A program made the translations under genes and the position numbers. Below the pieces are notes generated by a model. It was not told the DNA's origin. It worked only from the letters and a program-made list of their open reading frames with translations, and ran no database searches. This document shows, one piece after another, positions 7,325-16,916 of a DNA stretch of 43,826 bases. Origin of the DNA: Candidatus Symbiothrix sp. (lineage in GTDB: Bacteria > Bacteroidota > Bacteroidia > Bacteroidales > Azobacteroidaceae); contig JAISKM010000023.1 of assembly GCA_031261285.1 (NCBI GenBank), positions 1-43,826 on the forward strand. The letters run 5' to 3'. Each line of letters starts with the position of its first letter. Within the stretch, counting starts at the first letter, position 1.

Positions 7325-9709
7325 TCATTGCACCACAAACTCCGCCTTCGCAGCCTCATCTTTGGAGGAATTGCCGACAAACACGGTGAATGTGCCGGGT
7401 TCGACCACAAAGTGATTGTCGCGATTCCATAAGCCGAGATGCTGTGGGGTGAGCGTAAATGTGATTGTTTTTGTTTCGTTGGGTTGCAGCGACACGCGCT
7501 CAAAACCTCGCAATTGCTTGTCGTAGGTTGTGACTGAACTGACATTGTCGCGGACATATAGCTGCACAACTTCATCGCCGGCACGTGAACCGGTGTTTTT
7601 TACTTTCACAGTCACTTTCACAGTTTCGTCGGGACGAATGCTTGTTTTCTCTAACTGTAACTCATTGATTTCAAACGTGGTGTAACTCAAGCCATAGCCA
7701 AACGGATAGAGCGCACCATCTACACGGACACGCCCTTTGGTGTCTGAACCGGGCTTGAACGGGAACGCAAACGGAATCTGTCCGACCGATTTTGGGAACG
7801 TCACCGCGAGTTTGCCACCCGGATTGTAATCGCCCCACAAGACTTGAGCCGCTGCCGGACCCATAAATTCGCCCGGAAACCAGCCGTGAACGATGGCCGG
7901 GATATTTTTTTGTGCCCAGTTGATGGTCGCCGCACGACCGTCAATCAGCAATAAGACGACAGGCGTACCGGTTGCATACACCGCTTCCAAAAGTTGTTGT
8001 TGACGACCCATCAGGTCGAGATTGGTGCGCGAAAATTCTTCGCGGACGGTTTTTTCATTGCCTCCCAACACCAAAATCGCGATTTCCGAATTTTTAGCCA
8101 ATGCAACAGCCGCATCAATGTCTGCCTGTTCATCGGCATCCAATGGAATCGAATACAGTTCGCTTTCGGGAAAATACTTGTCAATGATTTCGCACCCTTT
8201 GGAGTATTGCACATCAGCCGTCGGCAGATAGGCTTTGATACCTTTGTAAACAGTCTGAATCTGGGCACCGGAAGGACCGTAGCGGCAAGTCAGGTTGCGC
8301 ACTTCGTCGGCATTCGGTCCGATGACGGCTACTTTTTTCAGACTTTTCGACAGCGGCAAAAGAGGTGTAGGGTGAAGGGTATGGGGTGAAGGAGCATTTT
8401 TCAATAAGACAAACGATTGTAACGCCGCTTGTAATGAAACGGCTTGATGTTCGGTATTATGCACGATCTTATCCACCGTTTTGGTGTCGCCTTTATACGG
8501 ATTATCGAACAACCCTATCTGAAATTTCACGCGCAAAACATCTCTCACACGTGAATCAATCGTTTCCAACGTGACTTTGCCTTCGGCAATTGCCTGACGC
8601 AGGGGCAGGATAAAATTTTTAGGGTCATCGAATTGTGTTCGCACATTCAATCCGGCATTGATGGCTTGTGCCGCCGCATCGACCGGCGTTTCGGCTACCC
8701 GATGTTTCGTTTGGATAAATTCCACCGCTTCGCTATCCGATACTACATAACCCTTGAAGCTAAATTGGTTGCGCAAAATTTCCGTCAAAAAATAGGGACT
8801 TCCCGTCACCGGAATGCCGTCATAATCATTGTACGAGCTCATCACGCCCAGTGCAGATCCGTCCACAAAGGCTTTGCGGAACGGCTCAAGATAGAGCGAC
8901 CGCATCTCGCGTGGCGCCACGTGCGGGTCGGTGCGCGTGCCCTCGTCGCGTCCACCTACCGGCACCGAATAGATTGCGAAATGTTTAGGCGAAGACACTA
9001 AATTGTTCGCTTGGAGCGTTTTCACTTGCTGCAAACCGAGTTCGCCGGCAAGAAACGGATCTTCTCCGTATGATTCCACCACACGACCCCAGCGCGGATC
9101 CTGCGCAATGTCCAAAATAGGCGAATAGATATTGGTGTAGCCCAGTGCATTCGCCTCTTCAGCAGTCACACGGGCGATTTCGGCGATGAGCGAGCGATTC
9201 CACGTGGAGCCTTGTCCGCATTGTGCGGGCATCATCGTGGCACGGTAGTGACACAATCCGCGAATCCCCTCATTGGTGTAGTCTACAGGAATGCCCAGAC
9301 GCGTTTGTTCCACAAACCAACGTTGAATGGTTTGCCGATTGTCGACGCTTACAGCCCATGGAAAGGCAATGCGACGTCCGAAACTGCCCAGCCCATTTGC
9401 CTGTTCGTCGATATTGGCGATGCCGTCTTTCCAAATTTCATTTTTCCAAAGTGGAGTAGGAAGTGAATCTTTCAAAACGCGACCGGAGCCATACAGCGTA
9501 GCTAATTGACACGTTTTTTCGTCCAAATTCATTTGCGACAACAAGTCTTCAACGCGATCGTTAAGGGCGGCTTGTGGGTCTTCATAGACATCCATTTTGC
9601 CGTTTTTATTGAAATCAATCCAAGTTTTTTTATAGATGGATTTTGTTTGCGCTACCGAAACAGTTGCCGTGAAAAAGCACAGCAGGAATAGATAAAATAC
9701 GTTTTTCAT
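7325..9709 (-). CDS. secreted glycoside hydrolase family 3 enzyme
   Basis: A 794-residue protein of the beta-glucosidase/xylosidase GH3 family. It has a signal peptide (MKNVFYLFLLCFFTATVSVAQ), then a short DFNKNGKMDVYEDP calcium-loop-like stretch, the GH3 barrel with DPRWGRVVESYGEDP and the presumed nucleophile Asp in KGYVVSDSEAVEF (near residue 320), the alpha/beta sandwich domain and a C-terminal fibronectin-III-like domain (VVQLYVRDNVSSVTTYDKQLRGFERV). It should cleave beta-linked sugars outside the cytoplasm; the substrate cannot be told. The start at 9709 is chosen because it begins the signal peptide; an upstream in-frame ATG would read through the promoter. Confidence 0.9.
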   Translation of the reverse strand: MKNVFYLFLLCFFTATVSVAQTKSIYKKTWIDFNKNGKMDVYEDPQAALNDRVEDLLSQMNLDEKTCQLATLYGSGRVLKDSLPTPLWKNEIWKDGIANIDEQANGLGSFGRRIAFPWAVSVDNRQTIQRWFVEQTRLGIPVDYTNEGIRGLCHYRATMMPAQCGQGSTWNRSLIAEIARVTAEEANALGYTNIYSPILDIAQDPRWGRVVESYGEDPFLAGELGLQQVKTLQANNLVSSPKHFAIYSVPVGGRDEGTRTDPHVAPREMRSLYLEPFRKAFVDGSALGVMSSYNDYDGIPVTGSPYFLTEILRNQFSFKGYVVSDSEAVEFIQTKHRVAETPVDAAAQAINAGLNVRTQFDDPKNFILPLRQAIAEGKVTLETIDSRVRDVLRVKFQIGLFDNPYKGDTKTVDKIVHNTEHQAVSLQAALQSFVLLKNAPSPHTLHPTPLLPLSKSLKKVAVIGPNADEVRNLTCRYGPSGAQIQTVYKGIKAYLPTADVQYSKGCEIIDKYFPESELYSIPLDADEQADIDAAVALAKNSEIAILVLGGNEKTVREEFSRTNLDLMGRQQQLLEAVYATGTPVVLLLIDGRAATINWAQKNIPAIVHGWFPGEFMGPAAAQVLWGDYNPGGKLAVTFPKSVGQIPFAFPFKPGSDTKGRVRVDGALYPFGYGLSYTTFEINELQLEKTSIRPDETVKVTVKVKNTGSRAGDEVVQLYVRDNVSSVTTYDKQLRGFERVSLQPNETKTITFTLTPQHLGLWNRDNHFVVEPGTFTVFVGNSSKDEAAKAEFVVQ

Positions 9710-9737
9710 GCTACTAATAATTATAAATTCAACGATG

Positions 9738-9745
9738 CAAAGATA
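9738..9745 (-). promoter_or_regulatory. -7 box for the GH3 gene
   Basis: TATCTTTG on the minus strand, 28 bp before the chosen start. Confidence 0.6.
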
Positions 9746-9775
9746 GCATTTTTTTTTGAACAATGAAACACCATA

Positions 9776-9817
9776 ATTAACCATTAATCATTAACCATTA
9801 ACAATTAACAATTAACA
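9776..9817. repeat. 7-bp-period array (ATTAACM type)
   Basis: Six units of ATTAACC, ATTAATC or ATTAACA, ending directly upstream of the glycosyltransferase -7 box. Confidence 0.8.
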
Positions 9818-9834
9818 ATTATTTCGTACCTTTG
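9811..9834 (+). promoter_or_regulatory. promoter of the glycosyltransferase-flippase operon
   Basis: The -7 box TACCTTTG is at 9827-9834. The segment from 9811 is nearly identical (22 of 24 bases) to the rsmG promoter at 24171-24194. Confidence 0.65.
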
Positions 9835-9862
9835 CCCAAAGAATGAAATTAACAATAAACGC

Positions 9863-10894
9863 ATGAAAGTTGCATTTGTATTAAGTGTCCACCTCTCCGA
9901 CGACGAGCGGGTTTGGTATCAGGAAGCAAAAAGCCTCTCTGATGCCGGCTGCGAAGTGTTCGTTGTAACGGAGGATTGGAAAGCACAACTACTTGACATT
10001 CAGCCCAATGTGTTGATTTGCGACCATCCGGGAGCAATTATTTTGGCATATCAATATAAGCGGCACACCACACAGCCCGTCCGCATTATTTACGATGTGA
10101 CGGAGTGGTATCCCTCCAAAAAATACCTGAGAGGGGCATCTTTTCTTAAGACACGTCTTAAATTTATCGCCTTAATCGCCATCGTCTATTGCATCGCTTG
10201 GCTTGTCGATGGATTTATTTTCGGCGAATATTATAAAGCACGCCCTTTCCGCTGCCTGTTTCCTTGGAAAAAATACGTTTATCTGTCCTATTACGCTGAC
10301 CCTCAACAAATAACAACCTACCCCTTTCGCGACATCAGCAAACAATGTGTGCTTTTGTATGCGGGCACTCTCACGAAAGAAAAAGGGTTTGACAGAGTGA
10401 TACACGTGGCGCAAACGGCGGCTATCCGGTTTTCAGACACTCGTTTTACCTTGCGCATTTTATCAAAAGAAGAACGCGAAATTGAAAGCAATCTGCCAAA
10501 TTTGGAGGTGCAAGTACTGCCGTTTCTGCCGTTTCCTGACTTCTGCGCAGAGATTGGCAAAGCCGATATTTTCCTCGACCTGCGTTCAAATGATATTGAA
10601 AACACCCATTGCCTCCCCATTAAGTTGTTTTATTATATGGCAGCCCAACGTCCGGTCATTTATTCCAATTTGCGGGCCATAAAGAAAGAGGTGCCTGAAA
10701 TAACACAGGCCGGACTATTAGTTAATCCGAACGACATCAACACCATTGTTTCACAGATTGGGCGTTATATACACGATAAAACGGAATATCAACGAGCCGG
10801 TCAATTGGCGCGGCAATTAACAGAAGCAAAATACAACTGGGCGCGCATAGCACCCACTTTTGTACAATTTATAACACAGAATGGGAACGTTTAA
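9863..10894 (+). CDS. glycosyltransferase, GT4-like
   Basis: A 343-residue GT-B-type glycosyltransferase. The C-terminal half carries the family features: LLYAGTLTKEKGFDRVI (donor-domain start, about 169-185), then KADIFLDLRS and the acceptor-side LPIKLFYYMAAQRPVI with the conserved Lys that precedes the membrane-facing helix. A hydrophobic stretch near residues 95-117 may be a membrane contact. The start is 28 bp after the -7 box. It overlaps the flippase gene by 14 bp, so both likely serve one surface polysaccharide or lipid-linked glycan. Specificity cannot be inferred. Confidence 0.8.
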   Translation: MKVAFVLSVHLSDDERVWYQEAKSLSDAGCEVFVVTEDWKAQLLDIQPNVLICDHPGAIILAYQYKRHTTQPVRIIYDVTEWYPSKKYLRGASFLKTRLKFIALIAIVYCIAWLVDGFIFGEYYKARPFRCLFPWKKYVYLSYYADPQQITTYPFRDISKQCVLLYAGTLTKEKGFDRVIHVAQTAAIRFSDTRFTLRILSKEEREIESNLPNLEVQVLPFLPFPDFCAEIGKADIFLDLRSNDIENTHCLPIKLFYYMAAQRPVIYSNLRAIKKEVPEITQAGLLVNPNDINTIVSQIGRYIHDKTEYQRAGQLARQLTEAKYNWARIAPTFVQFITQNGNV

Positions 10895-12077
10895 TACGAA
10901 AAGAAATATTTTTTTCACTATTTTGGGAAAATGCTTGATTCTGCTGCTCAACTTTGCGGTAGTCGTCTATACGACACGTGTTTGGGGGGCAGAGGGACGA
11001 GGTCTTATTGCGCTGTTTTTAGCCAATCTCAACCTCATTTCTATCGTAGCAAATGTATTTACGAGCAGTAGTGTGTCTTATTTTTTGCAAAAGACAGGAG
11101 CTTCCAAACTCCATTCACAGGCAGCACTCTGGATATTTCTATCTTCTGCCGTTGCAGCTGTGGTTTTTCATTGGATGGGTGATGGCTTGGCACTGTTTCT
11201 TTTCATCACCTCCATTTTATTTGGCTTTTTATCTTTTTATTCATCGTTATTTGTTGGTTCTCAAAAGATTAACTACTATAATTGGGTTACAGTCCTTCAA
11301 CCTTTGCTCCTCTTGCTTTGTATAGGTATCTTTCATTTTACCACCGGTATTTCATATTTTAATTATTTTTATGCGCAAATTATTTCCTTATTTATCGTTG
11401 TCGTCATAGCTCGCCTCTTGTCAAAAAAGACCGTTGGAACACTAGCGTTCATATTGGATAAAAAAGTTGTCAAAAAAAGTTTTCGTTTTGGTTTTCAAAC
11501 AGAGTTGAGCAATCTGTTGCAATTTTTCAACTACCGTTTGGGCTTTTACTTCTTGGGATATTTCGCGGGTATGGCACCGGTCGGCGTATTTTCTATTGGT
11601 GTCACGCTTTCCGAATCTATTTGGATAATCAGCCGCAGCATTTCGATGGTGCAATACTCCAAATTGCTTTCAGACGGCAACACGGTCACTGCCCGCAAAG
11701 AAACTATAACTTGCTCTAAATACAGTCTTTACGCCTCATTGGCTTGCATTGTTGTCGCCTTGCTTTTGCCTCGGCAAGTCTATATTTTCGTCTTCGGACC
11801 GGAATTTTCTGAAGTAAAAAAAACTATCCTGCTGCTTAGCCCCGGCATCTTAGCAATAGCCTGCTCCAATGTTTATGGGCATTATTTTTCTGCTTTTGGT
11901 CATCTGCACATTTTGGTCATTAAATCGGCGATAGGAGTAGTAGCAACAGTGTTATTATCACTATTGCTAATTCCAAATTTGCAAATAACGGGGGCTTGCA
12001 TCGCCACCGGTACAGCACATGTGGTGACCTCTTTCGTACTTTTATATTGGTTTTTCAAAAAAAATAATGACTTATGA
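10881..12077 (+). CDS. polysaccharide flippase, MOP/Wzx-like
   Basis: A 398-residue polytopic membrane protein with about 12 hydrophobic helices. The N-terminus GKCLILLLNFAVVVYTTRVWGAEGRGLIALFLANLN is typical of the polysaccharide-biosynthesis branch of the MOP exporter superfamily. Members flip lipid-linked oligosaccharides across the inner membrane. It is translationally coupled to the preceding glycosyltransferase, which supports that role. Its end faces the convergent PiT gene 19 bp away. Confidence 0.8.
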   Translation: MGTFNTKRNIFFTILGKCLILLLNFAVVVYTTRVWGAEGRGLIALFLANLNLISIVANVFTSSSVSYFLQKTGASKLHSQAALWIFLSSAVAAVVFHWMGDGLALFLFITSILFGFLSFYSSLFVGSQKINYYNWVTVLQPLLLLLCIGIFHFTTGISYFNYFYAQIISLFIVVVIARLLSKKTVGTLAFILDKKVVKKSFRFGFQTELSNLLQFFNYRLGFYFLGYFAGMAPVGVFSIGVTLSESIWIISRSISMVQYSKLLSDGNTVTARKETITCSKYSLYASLACIVVALLLPRQVYIFVFGPEFSEVKKTILLLSPGILAIACSNVYGHYFSAFGHLHILVIKSAIGVVATVLLSLLLIPNLQITGACIATGTAHVVTSFVLLYWFFKKNNDL

Positions 12078-12096
12078 TTTTTGTAATCATAGCTCA

Positions 12097-13143
12097 TCAG
12101 GACAACCCAAACGCCCCTAAAATCCAATAGACAATTGCGGCGAGGAGCGCGCTGATAGGGATGGTGACGATCCATGCCCAAATGAGATCGACCGTCACGC
12201 CCCAGCGAACGGCTGACAAGCGTTTGACGGAACCGACGCCCATGATGGCACCCGTAATCGTGTGGGTGGTGCTCACCGGAATGTGGTAATGCTCTGTGAA
12301 ATAGAGCGTTATGGAACTTGCCATTTGGGTACAAAAACCTTCAAAGGCATTGAGTTTGGTGATTTTATTGCCCATGGTCTTCATGATTTTCCAACCGCCG
12401 GACATGGTTCCGAGCGCAATCGCCGTGAAACAGGTGAACGGCACCCAATCGTGAATATCTTCCATGCTCGTCAATCGTACCCAGTCGGGCAGGGCGGCGG
12501 CATCAGCCCCTGCCTGCATATTGTAATAAATTAAGGCAATACCGATTACCCCCATCACTTTTTGGGAGTCGTTTAGTCCGTGATTGATGCTCAACCAAGC
12601 CGATGAAAAGAGTTGCAAACGCTTAAACAGCGGCTCCGCATGGCGAGGTTTTACGCCTCGCGAAAGGTGCAGAGAGATAATGGTGACTGCCATGCCGGCA
12701 ACCATTCCCACGAATGGCGCCACGAAAATAAAGGCAATGATGATGGAAATCACCTTGATATTAATGGCAGTCAATCCGCCGTGCACAATGGCTGCACCCG
12801 CCAATCCGCCAATCAGCGTGTGTGACGACGACGACGGTATTCCAAATCGCCAAGTGATTAAATTCCAGGTAATTGCGGCAATCAAACCCGCCAAAATCAC
12901 CGTCAGCGTGACGGAACCTTCGGTCACCACCTTAGACACAGTGTCGGCAATTCCGAAACTGCCATACCAATATTTTGCGATAAAAAAGGCGACAAAATTA
13001 AAGAAAGCAGCCCAAATCACCGCTTGCACAGGGGTTAGTACACGGGTTGTCACCACCGTAGCAATCGAATTTGCCGCGTCGTGAAAGCCGTTGATATAGT
13101 CAAATATGAACGCCAGAACGATTACTGCTATTAATAATATCAT
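12097..13143 (-). CDS. pit: PiT-family inorganic phosphate transporter
   Basis: A 348-residue transporter with the two PHO4 repeats that define the family: DYINGFHDAANSIATVVTTRVLTP at the N-terminus and VSTTHTITGAIMGVGSVKR in the C-terminal half, plus FGIPSSSSHTLIGGLAG. It imports phosphate with protons or metal-phosphate complexes. The upstream gene on the same strand encodes its usual DUF47 partner. The 91-bp gap between them is filled by a 7-bp-period array rather than a recognisable promoter. Confidence 0.93.
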   Translation of the reverse strand: MILLIAVIVLAFIFDYINGFHDAANSIATVVTTRVLTPVQAVIWAAFFNFVAFFIAKYWYGSFGIADTVSKVVTEGSVTLTVILAGLIAAITWNLITWRFGIPSSSSHTLIGGLAGAAIVHGGLTAINIKVISIIIAFIFVAPFVGMVAGMAVTIISLHLSRGVKPRHAEPLFKRLQLFSSAWLSINHGLNDSQKVMGVIGIALIYYNMQAGADAAALPDWVRLTSMEDIHDWVPFTCFTAIALGTMSGGWKIMKTMGNKITKLNAFEGFCTQMASSITLYFTEHYHIPVSTTHTITGAIMGVGSVKRLSAVRWGVTVDLIWAWIVTIPISALLAAIVYWILGAFGLS

Positions 13144-13231
13144 TTAGAGTGTAGTTATTAGAGTTTAGAGTTTAGTTATTAGAGTTGAAAGTGTAGTTTT
13201 TCTAAACTCTACACTCTAATAACTAATAACT
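13144..13231. repeat. 7-bp-period array with self-complementary halves
   Basis: TTAGAGT-type heptads run from the pit start codon to the DUF47 stop. The left part (GAGTTTAGAG) is complementary to the right part (CTAAACTCTACACTC), so the transcript could fold into a hairpin between the two coding regions. Confidence 0.75.
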
Positions 13232-13234
13232 AAT

Positions 13235-13885
13235 TTAAGCGTATTTTACAAAAATGGATTTCAGCACTTTGCCGGTGCTGTTGATTTTGTTGGCTGTTTT
13301 TTCAAGTTCCTGAATGATGTCTTTCAGTTTGATCAGTTCAGCCGTGTTGGTTTCGTCACGGAAAAGCGCGGTGATACCTTGTTCATACACACCGTCGGCA
13401 GCCTCTTCCAGGCGTTTGATTTCTTTATAATGGTGACGAAAATGCGTGTTATTCTTTTTGAGTGTATCCAGCTCATACACAGCCCCTTTCACTTCTTGAG
13501 TGCCACTTTGAATCAGCTCCGTCATGCGTGTCATACAGGGCGAAAATTGTTCGGGAGAGTAGAGCAGCACCTTCTGTGCCACACGATTGATGACATCAGT
13601 CACTTCTTCCATTTTATCGGAAATGGCATTGATGTCTTCGCGGTCAAACGGCGTTATAAAGGTGTTGTTAAGTTCTTTCAAAATTCTGGCAGAAACTTTG
13701 TCGCCATTGATTTCTTCCACTTTTATTTCACGACAGAGTTCGTCGCGACGTTCCTTATCTGTGCAGATAAATAACTCGTTGAGTAAAGTACTGGCTTTAA
13801 CCATGATCCCGGCTTCCTCCTTTAATAAAGGTAGAAATTTGGTATCTGTCGGCGATAGAAGGCTTATGAGGGAATTAAAATTCAT
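13235..13885 (-). CDS. DUF47 / PhoU-like phosphate transport regulator
   Basis: A 216-residue all-helical protein of the DUF47 (PhoU-like) family, which is normally encoded next to PiT transporters and is thought to modulate their activity. Recognisable parts are DREDINAISDKMEEVTDVINRVAQ in the middle and IKLKDIIQELEKTANKINSTGKVLKSIFVK at the end. It precedes pit on the same strand. No clear -7 box is seen between it and hc1, only the hc1 terminator. Confidence 0.88.
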   Translation of the reverse strand: MNFNSLISLLSPTDTKFLPLLKEEAGIMVKASTLLNELFICTDKERRDELCREIKVEEINGDKVSARILKELNNTFITPFDREDINAISDKMEEVTDVINRVAQKVLLYSPEQFSPCMTRMTELIQSGTQEVKGAVYELDTLKKNNTHFRHHYKEIKRLEEAADGVYEQGITALFRDETNTAELIKLKDIIQELEKTANKINSTGKVLKSIFVKYA

Positions 13886-13921
13886 GATATAATAAAGTTT
13901 TATTGGTATAAAAACAATACA

Positions 13922-13947
13922 CGGAAGACATCTTTCAATGTCTTCCG
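13922..13947 (-). terminator. terminator downstream of the Hc1-like gene
   Basis: A perfect 10-bp stem CGGAAGACAT/ATGTCTTCCG with a 6-base loop, 27 bp after the stop, with a GTTTTT run shortly after on the minus strand. Confidence 0.75.
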
Positions 13948-13974
13948 GTATGTTCGTAAACTTGCATCGCTGAA

Positions 13975-14148
13975 TTACTTAGTAGAAGCGATAGATTTCT
14001 TACGGAATTCTTTCAACTGTTTTTCGATATCCAAAGAAGCTTTGCGTGCACGTGTGCCGGCTGCTTTGTTACCTTTTTCTACATGGTCTGAAGCGTCTTT
14101 TGAAAATGCTTCGAATTTTTCGCTAATGCTTTTAAATAAATTTTTCAT
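13975..14148 (-). CDS. histone H1-like (Hc1) DNA-binding protein
   Basis: A 57-residue basic protein: MKNLFKSISEKFEAF at the start, then VEKGNKAAGTRARKASLDIE, then KQLKEFRKKSIASTK. The block NKAAGTRARKASL with a following KEFRK matches the short Hc1-like histones found throughout Bacteroidota, which bind DNA nonspecifically through lysine and arginine. It has its own promoter (-7 box 14187-14194) and terminator (13922-13947), which suggests strong independent expression. Confidence 0.85.
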   Translation of the reverse strand: MKNLFKSISEKFEAFSKDASDHVEKGNKAAGTRARKASLDIEKQLKEFRKKSIASTK

Positions 14149-14186
14149 GAATCTAAAATATTAATAATTATTAATAATGTCCGATG

Positions 14187-14194
14187 CAAAGGTA
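14187..14194 (-). promoter_or_regulatory. -7 box for the Hc1-like gene
   Basis: TACCTTTG on the minus strand, 38 bp before the start codon; back to back with the cysS promoter. Confidence 0.7.
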
Positions 14195-14270
14195 ATGCTT
14201 TTTTTAGAAAAAAAAGGCTTTTCGCAATTTTTTTTGCAAAAAAGATGCTTTTTTAACAATTTTTTTTCAC

Positions 14271-14278
14271 TACCTTTG
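14271..14278 (+). promoter_or_regulatory. -7 box for cysS
   Basis: TACCTTTG, 28 bp before the cysS ATG. Confidence 0.7.
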
Positions 14279-14306
14279 TCTCATCAATTGAAAATAAAGA
14301 ACAAAT

Positions 14307-15878
14307 ATGGATGCTAAATTATTGATACACAATACATTAACGCGTAAAAAAGAGCAATTTCAGCCACTGAACGAAAATAGGGTTGGATTGTACGTTTGTG
14401 GACCTACTGTTTATGGTGATCCGCATTTGGGACATGCCCGTCCTGCGATTACGTTTGACGTGCTGTTTCGCTACCTCACACATTTGGGCTATCACGTGCG
14501 CTATGTCAGGAATATAACGGATGTAGGACACCTCGTGAACGATGCCGATTCGGGTGAAGATAAGATTGCAAAAAAGGCGAAATTGGACAATCTGGAGCCG
14601 ATGGAAGTGGTGCAATACTACCTTAACAGGTATCACAAGGCGATGGAAGCGTTGAATGTGTTGCCGCCGAGCATCGAACCGCACGCCAGCGGACACATTA
14701 TTGAGCAAATTCAGTTGGTGCGTGACATATTAGATAAAGGCTTTGCCTACGAAAGTGAAGGTTCCGTCTATTTTGACGTACCTAAATACAATAAGCAATA
14801 TAATTATGGGGTGCTTTCGGGGCGCAATGTGGAAGATATGCTCAACACGACGCGTGAATTGGACGGTCAGGACGAAAAACACAATCCGGTCGATTTTGCG
14901 TTGTGGAAAAAAGCATCGCCCGAACACATCATGCGTTGGCCGTCGCCTTGGAGCACCGGATTTCCGGGCTGGCATTTGGAATGTACGGCGATGAGCAAAA
15001 AATACCTCGGTGCCGAATTTGACATTCACGGAGGCGGGATGGACTTGATTTTTCCGCACCACGAATGTGAAATCGCCCAATCGGTGGCGTCGACGGGTCA
15101 TGAGGGTGTTCGCTATTGGATGCATAATAATATGATTACGGTGAACGGACAAAAAATGGGTAAATCGCTGGGCAATTTCATCAATTTGGAAGAATTTTTT
15201 ACAGGCTCACACGCACTCCTGACTCAATCCTATTCGCCCATGACGATTCGCTTCTTCATTTTGCAGGCGCATTACCGGAGCACGGTCGATTTCAGCAACG
15301 AAGCGTTGAAAGCCTCTGAAAAAGGACTTTCGCGTCTTTTGGAGGCGTATAATCGCATTGAGAGCCTCCCCCCAGCCCCCTCCTCAAGAGGGGGAGAAGT
15401 GTCCGCGTCCAATCGTCATGGCGGGCTTGACCCGCAATCCCCTCATACAGAGTCTGTCATTGCGGGCGCAGACCCGCAATCCCCTGAGGCAAGTACCATC
15501 CAAAGCTTGTTTGACAAAAGCGAGGAGGCGATGAACGATGATTTGAACACGCCAATCGTGATCTCGTATCTTTTTGAAGCCGCACGCCTCATCAATTCGG
15601 CGGCTGCCGGACAAATGCAATTATCAGCCGAAGATATTCAAAAAATCAAAGCGTTCTTTGATCTCTATCTGTTTGATTTACTTGGAATTAAGAACGAATT
15701 GAAAGCTGACAATGCCTCGTTTGAATCGTTTGAAAAAGCGATTGATTTACTGCTCAATTTGCGCTTGCAAGCCAAACAAAACAAGGATTGGGCAACGTCA
15801 GACAAGATTCGCGACGAACTCACCGCTCTGGGCTTTGAAATCAAAGACACGAAGGACGGTTTTGAGTGGAAAATTTGA
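14307..15878 (+). CDS. cysS: cysteinyl-tRNA synthetase with repeat-derived insert
   Basis: Charges tRNA-Cys. Class I motifs are intact: HLGHARPA (HIGH box), the zinc-site blocks [19 protein letters not shown] and [11 protein letters not shown], and KMGKS (KMSKS box). At 523 residues it is about 40 longer than usual. The excess is one block (residues about 353-395) encoded by two REP-like palindromes and a CCCCCTC/GAGGGGG hairpin; it falls in the helical region after the catalytic domain and reads [10 protein letters not shown] then GGLDPQSP and GADPQSP. The frame is maintained on both sides, so the gene appears functional. Confidence 0.95.
   Translation: MDAKLLIHNTLTRKKEQFQPLNENRVGLYVCGPTVYGDPHLGHARPAITFDVLFRYLTHLGYHVRYVRNITDVGHLVNDADSGEDKIAKKAKLDNLEPMEVVQYYLNRYHKAMEALNVLPPSIEPHASGHIIEQIQLVRDILDKGFAYESEGSVYFDVPKYNKQYNYGVLSGRNVEDMLNTTRELDGQDEKHNPVDFALWKKASPEHIMRWPSPWSTGFPGWHLECTAMSKKYLGAEFDIHGGGMDLIFPHHECEIAQSVASTGHEGVRYWMHNNMITVNGQKMGKSLGNFINLEEFFTGSHALLTQSYSPMTIRFFILQAHYRSTVDFSNEALKASEKGLSRLLEAYNRIESLPPAPSSRGGEVSASNRHGGLDPQSPHTESVIAGADPQSPEASTIQSLFDKSEEAMNDDLNTPIVISYLFEAARLINSAAAGQMQLSAEDIQKIKAFFDLYLFDLLGIKNELKADNASFESFEKAIDLLLNLRLQAKQNKDWATSDKIRDELTALGFEIKDTKDGFEWKI
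15364..15490. repeat. REP-like palindromes inside cysS
   Basis: Three hairpins in 127 bp: CCCCCTC/GAGGGGG, a slightly degenerate GGCGGG-CTTGA-CCCGC copy near 15420-15438, and ATTGCGGG/CCCGCAAT (15459-15466 with 15473-15480). The second and third belong to the same family as 3726-3746 and 19058-19078. In-frame within cysS. Confidence 0.85.
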
Positions 15879-15918
15879 TCCCACGCGATTATCCGCACGT
15901 CCACTTGCTCCTTATTTG

Positions 15919-16809
15919 TTATTCTCTTTTTTTTATTGTTTTTTCAAATACATAACTGCATGGCAATTCACCCAACAATTCGGCTATTATGGAATCGTTC
16001 CGAATGTAATAGGCCTTTGGAACAGTTTCCGCTATACGAAGTAAAGTTTTTGCAGGATAGTTAGTGATACCAAATTCAGGTTTGAAAACGGCTTTGAATT
16101 TTTGTTCTCTCACCGAATCTTCTATTGCTAAGCCAATAACCTTGTCCACAACACCGGAAGCTTCATATTGTTTCAGATTTTCAATAGAATTCATGCAATG
16201 CGGGCAAGAATAAGTGAAGGCAAAGACCAAATAGGTGGAGTCTTTGGATGTAGTGATAAAATCTTTCAACACACTTGTTTCTAATGCTTTGTTGGCAAAT
16301 TTGCTTGTTTTTTTCATTTTACCACCATTCTGATAAGTATAGCCGGACATAAAAGCGACGGCAACCATCACTATCACGATCACCCCAACAGTCCATTGGC
16401 TCATCTGCCAATTATTTTCACTCTTTCGCCACACAGCGAGCAGCAAATAAATCAAGACGATGTTGCGAATAAACGTAAAAACAGGCGAAGTGTTCAGCAC
16501 GGTAATTTTTCCGAAGCAACCACAATCTTCGATGCCGTTAAAAATGAGTCCATACACAAAAATCAGCGTAAACAGTACCACTAACGAGGCACTAAGCAAA
16601 GCAGTATATTTCAACCCAACCTGAAAGACGAGCAATAAGCCCAACAAAATTTCTGCCAACACAATAAGCGGAGCCAGAAACCGCAGGCTCTCAAAACCAT
16701 ATTGGGCAATTAAATTAGCAAAATCGTTCACACTTAATGCTTTGGCTATGCCGGATATTAAAAACACGATGCCTGCGATGAGGCTGTATATTTCTATTTT
16801 TTTGTTCAT
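15919..16809 (-). CDS. MauE/DoxX-like membrane protein fused to a thioredoxin-like domain
   Basis: A 296-residue fusion. Residues 1-160 hold about five membrane helices with the MauE-type motif DCGCFGK (Cys96, Cys98) facing the membrane surface. Residues 170-296 form a periplasmic thioredoxin-like domain with SCPHC (Cys202, Cys205). MauE-like proteins pass electrons or disulfides across the membrane to periplasmic thiol proteins, so this looks like a self-contained disulfide relay. Upstream on the same strand is a small lipoprotein with several cysteines, a possible client. A strong hairpin (16825-16857) precedes its start. Confidence 0.75.
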   Translation of the reverse strand: MNKKIEIYSLIAGIVFLISGIAKALSVNDFANLIAQYGFESLRFLAPLIVLAEILLGLLLVFQVGLKYTALLSASLVVLFTLIFVYGLIFNGIEDCGCFGKITVLNTSPVFTFIRNIVLIYLLLAVWRKSENNWQMSQWTVGVIVIVMVAVAFMSGYTYQNGGKMKKTSKFANKALETSVLKDFITTSKDSTYLVFAFTYSCPHCMNSIENLKQYEASGVVDKVIGLAIEDSVREQKFKAVFKPEFGITNYPAKTLLRIAETVPKAYYIRNDSIIAELLGELPCSYVFEKTIKKRE

Positions 16810-16824
16810 GATAAATTTATTAAA

Positions 16825-16857
16825 ATAGAATCGACTTTATTAAAAAGTCGATTCTAT
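16825..16857 (-). terminator. 14-bp stem between the lipoprotein and MauE-thioredoxin genes
   Basis: A perfect stem ATAGAATCGACTTT/AAAGTCGATTCTAT with a 5-base loop. On the minus strand it is followed by TTTTAATAAATTT, so it could terminate the lipoprotein transcript or act as an attenuator 15 bp before the next start codon. Confidence 0.6.
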
Positions 16858-16878
16858 CGTTTTTTAATTTGTTTTTAT

Positions 16879-16896
16879 GTCCGTTCTTCAACAGAC
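16879..16896 (-). promoter_or_regulatory. conserved leader hairpin, copy downstream of the lipoprotein
   Basis: GTCCGTT-CTTC-AACAGAC, the same hairpin and flanks as at 17177-17194, but here not followed directly by a start codon. It looks like a duplicated leader whose gene was lost. Confidence 0.5.
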
Positions 16897-16916
16897 CGTT
16901 AATTTAAATTTAGTTA

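Noticed and set aside
12073..12091. Terminator between the flippase and PiT genes
   Set aside because: The stem TATGATT/AATCATA is short and AT-only, and overlaps the flippase stop; too weak to call.
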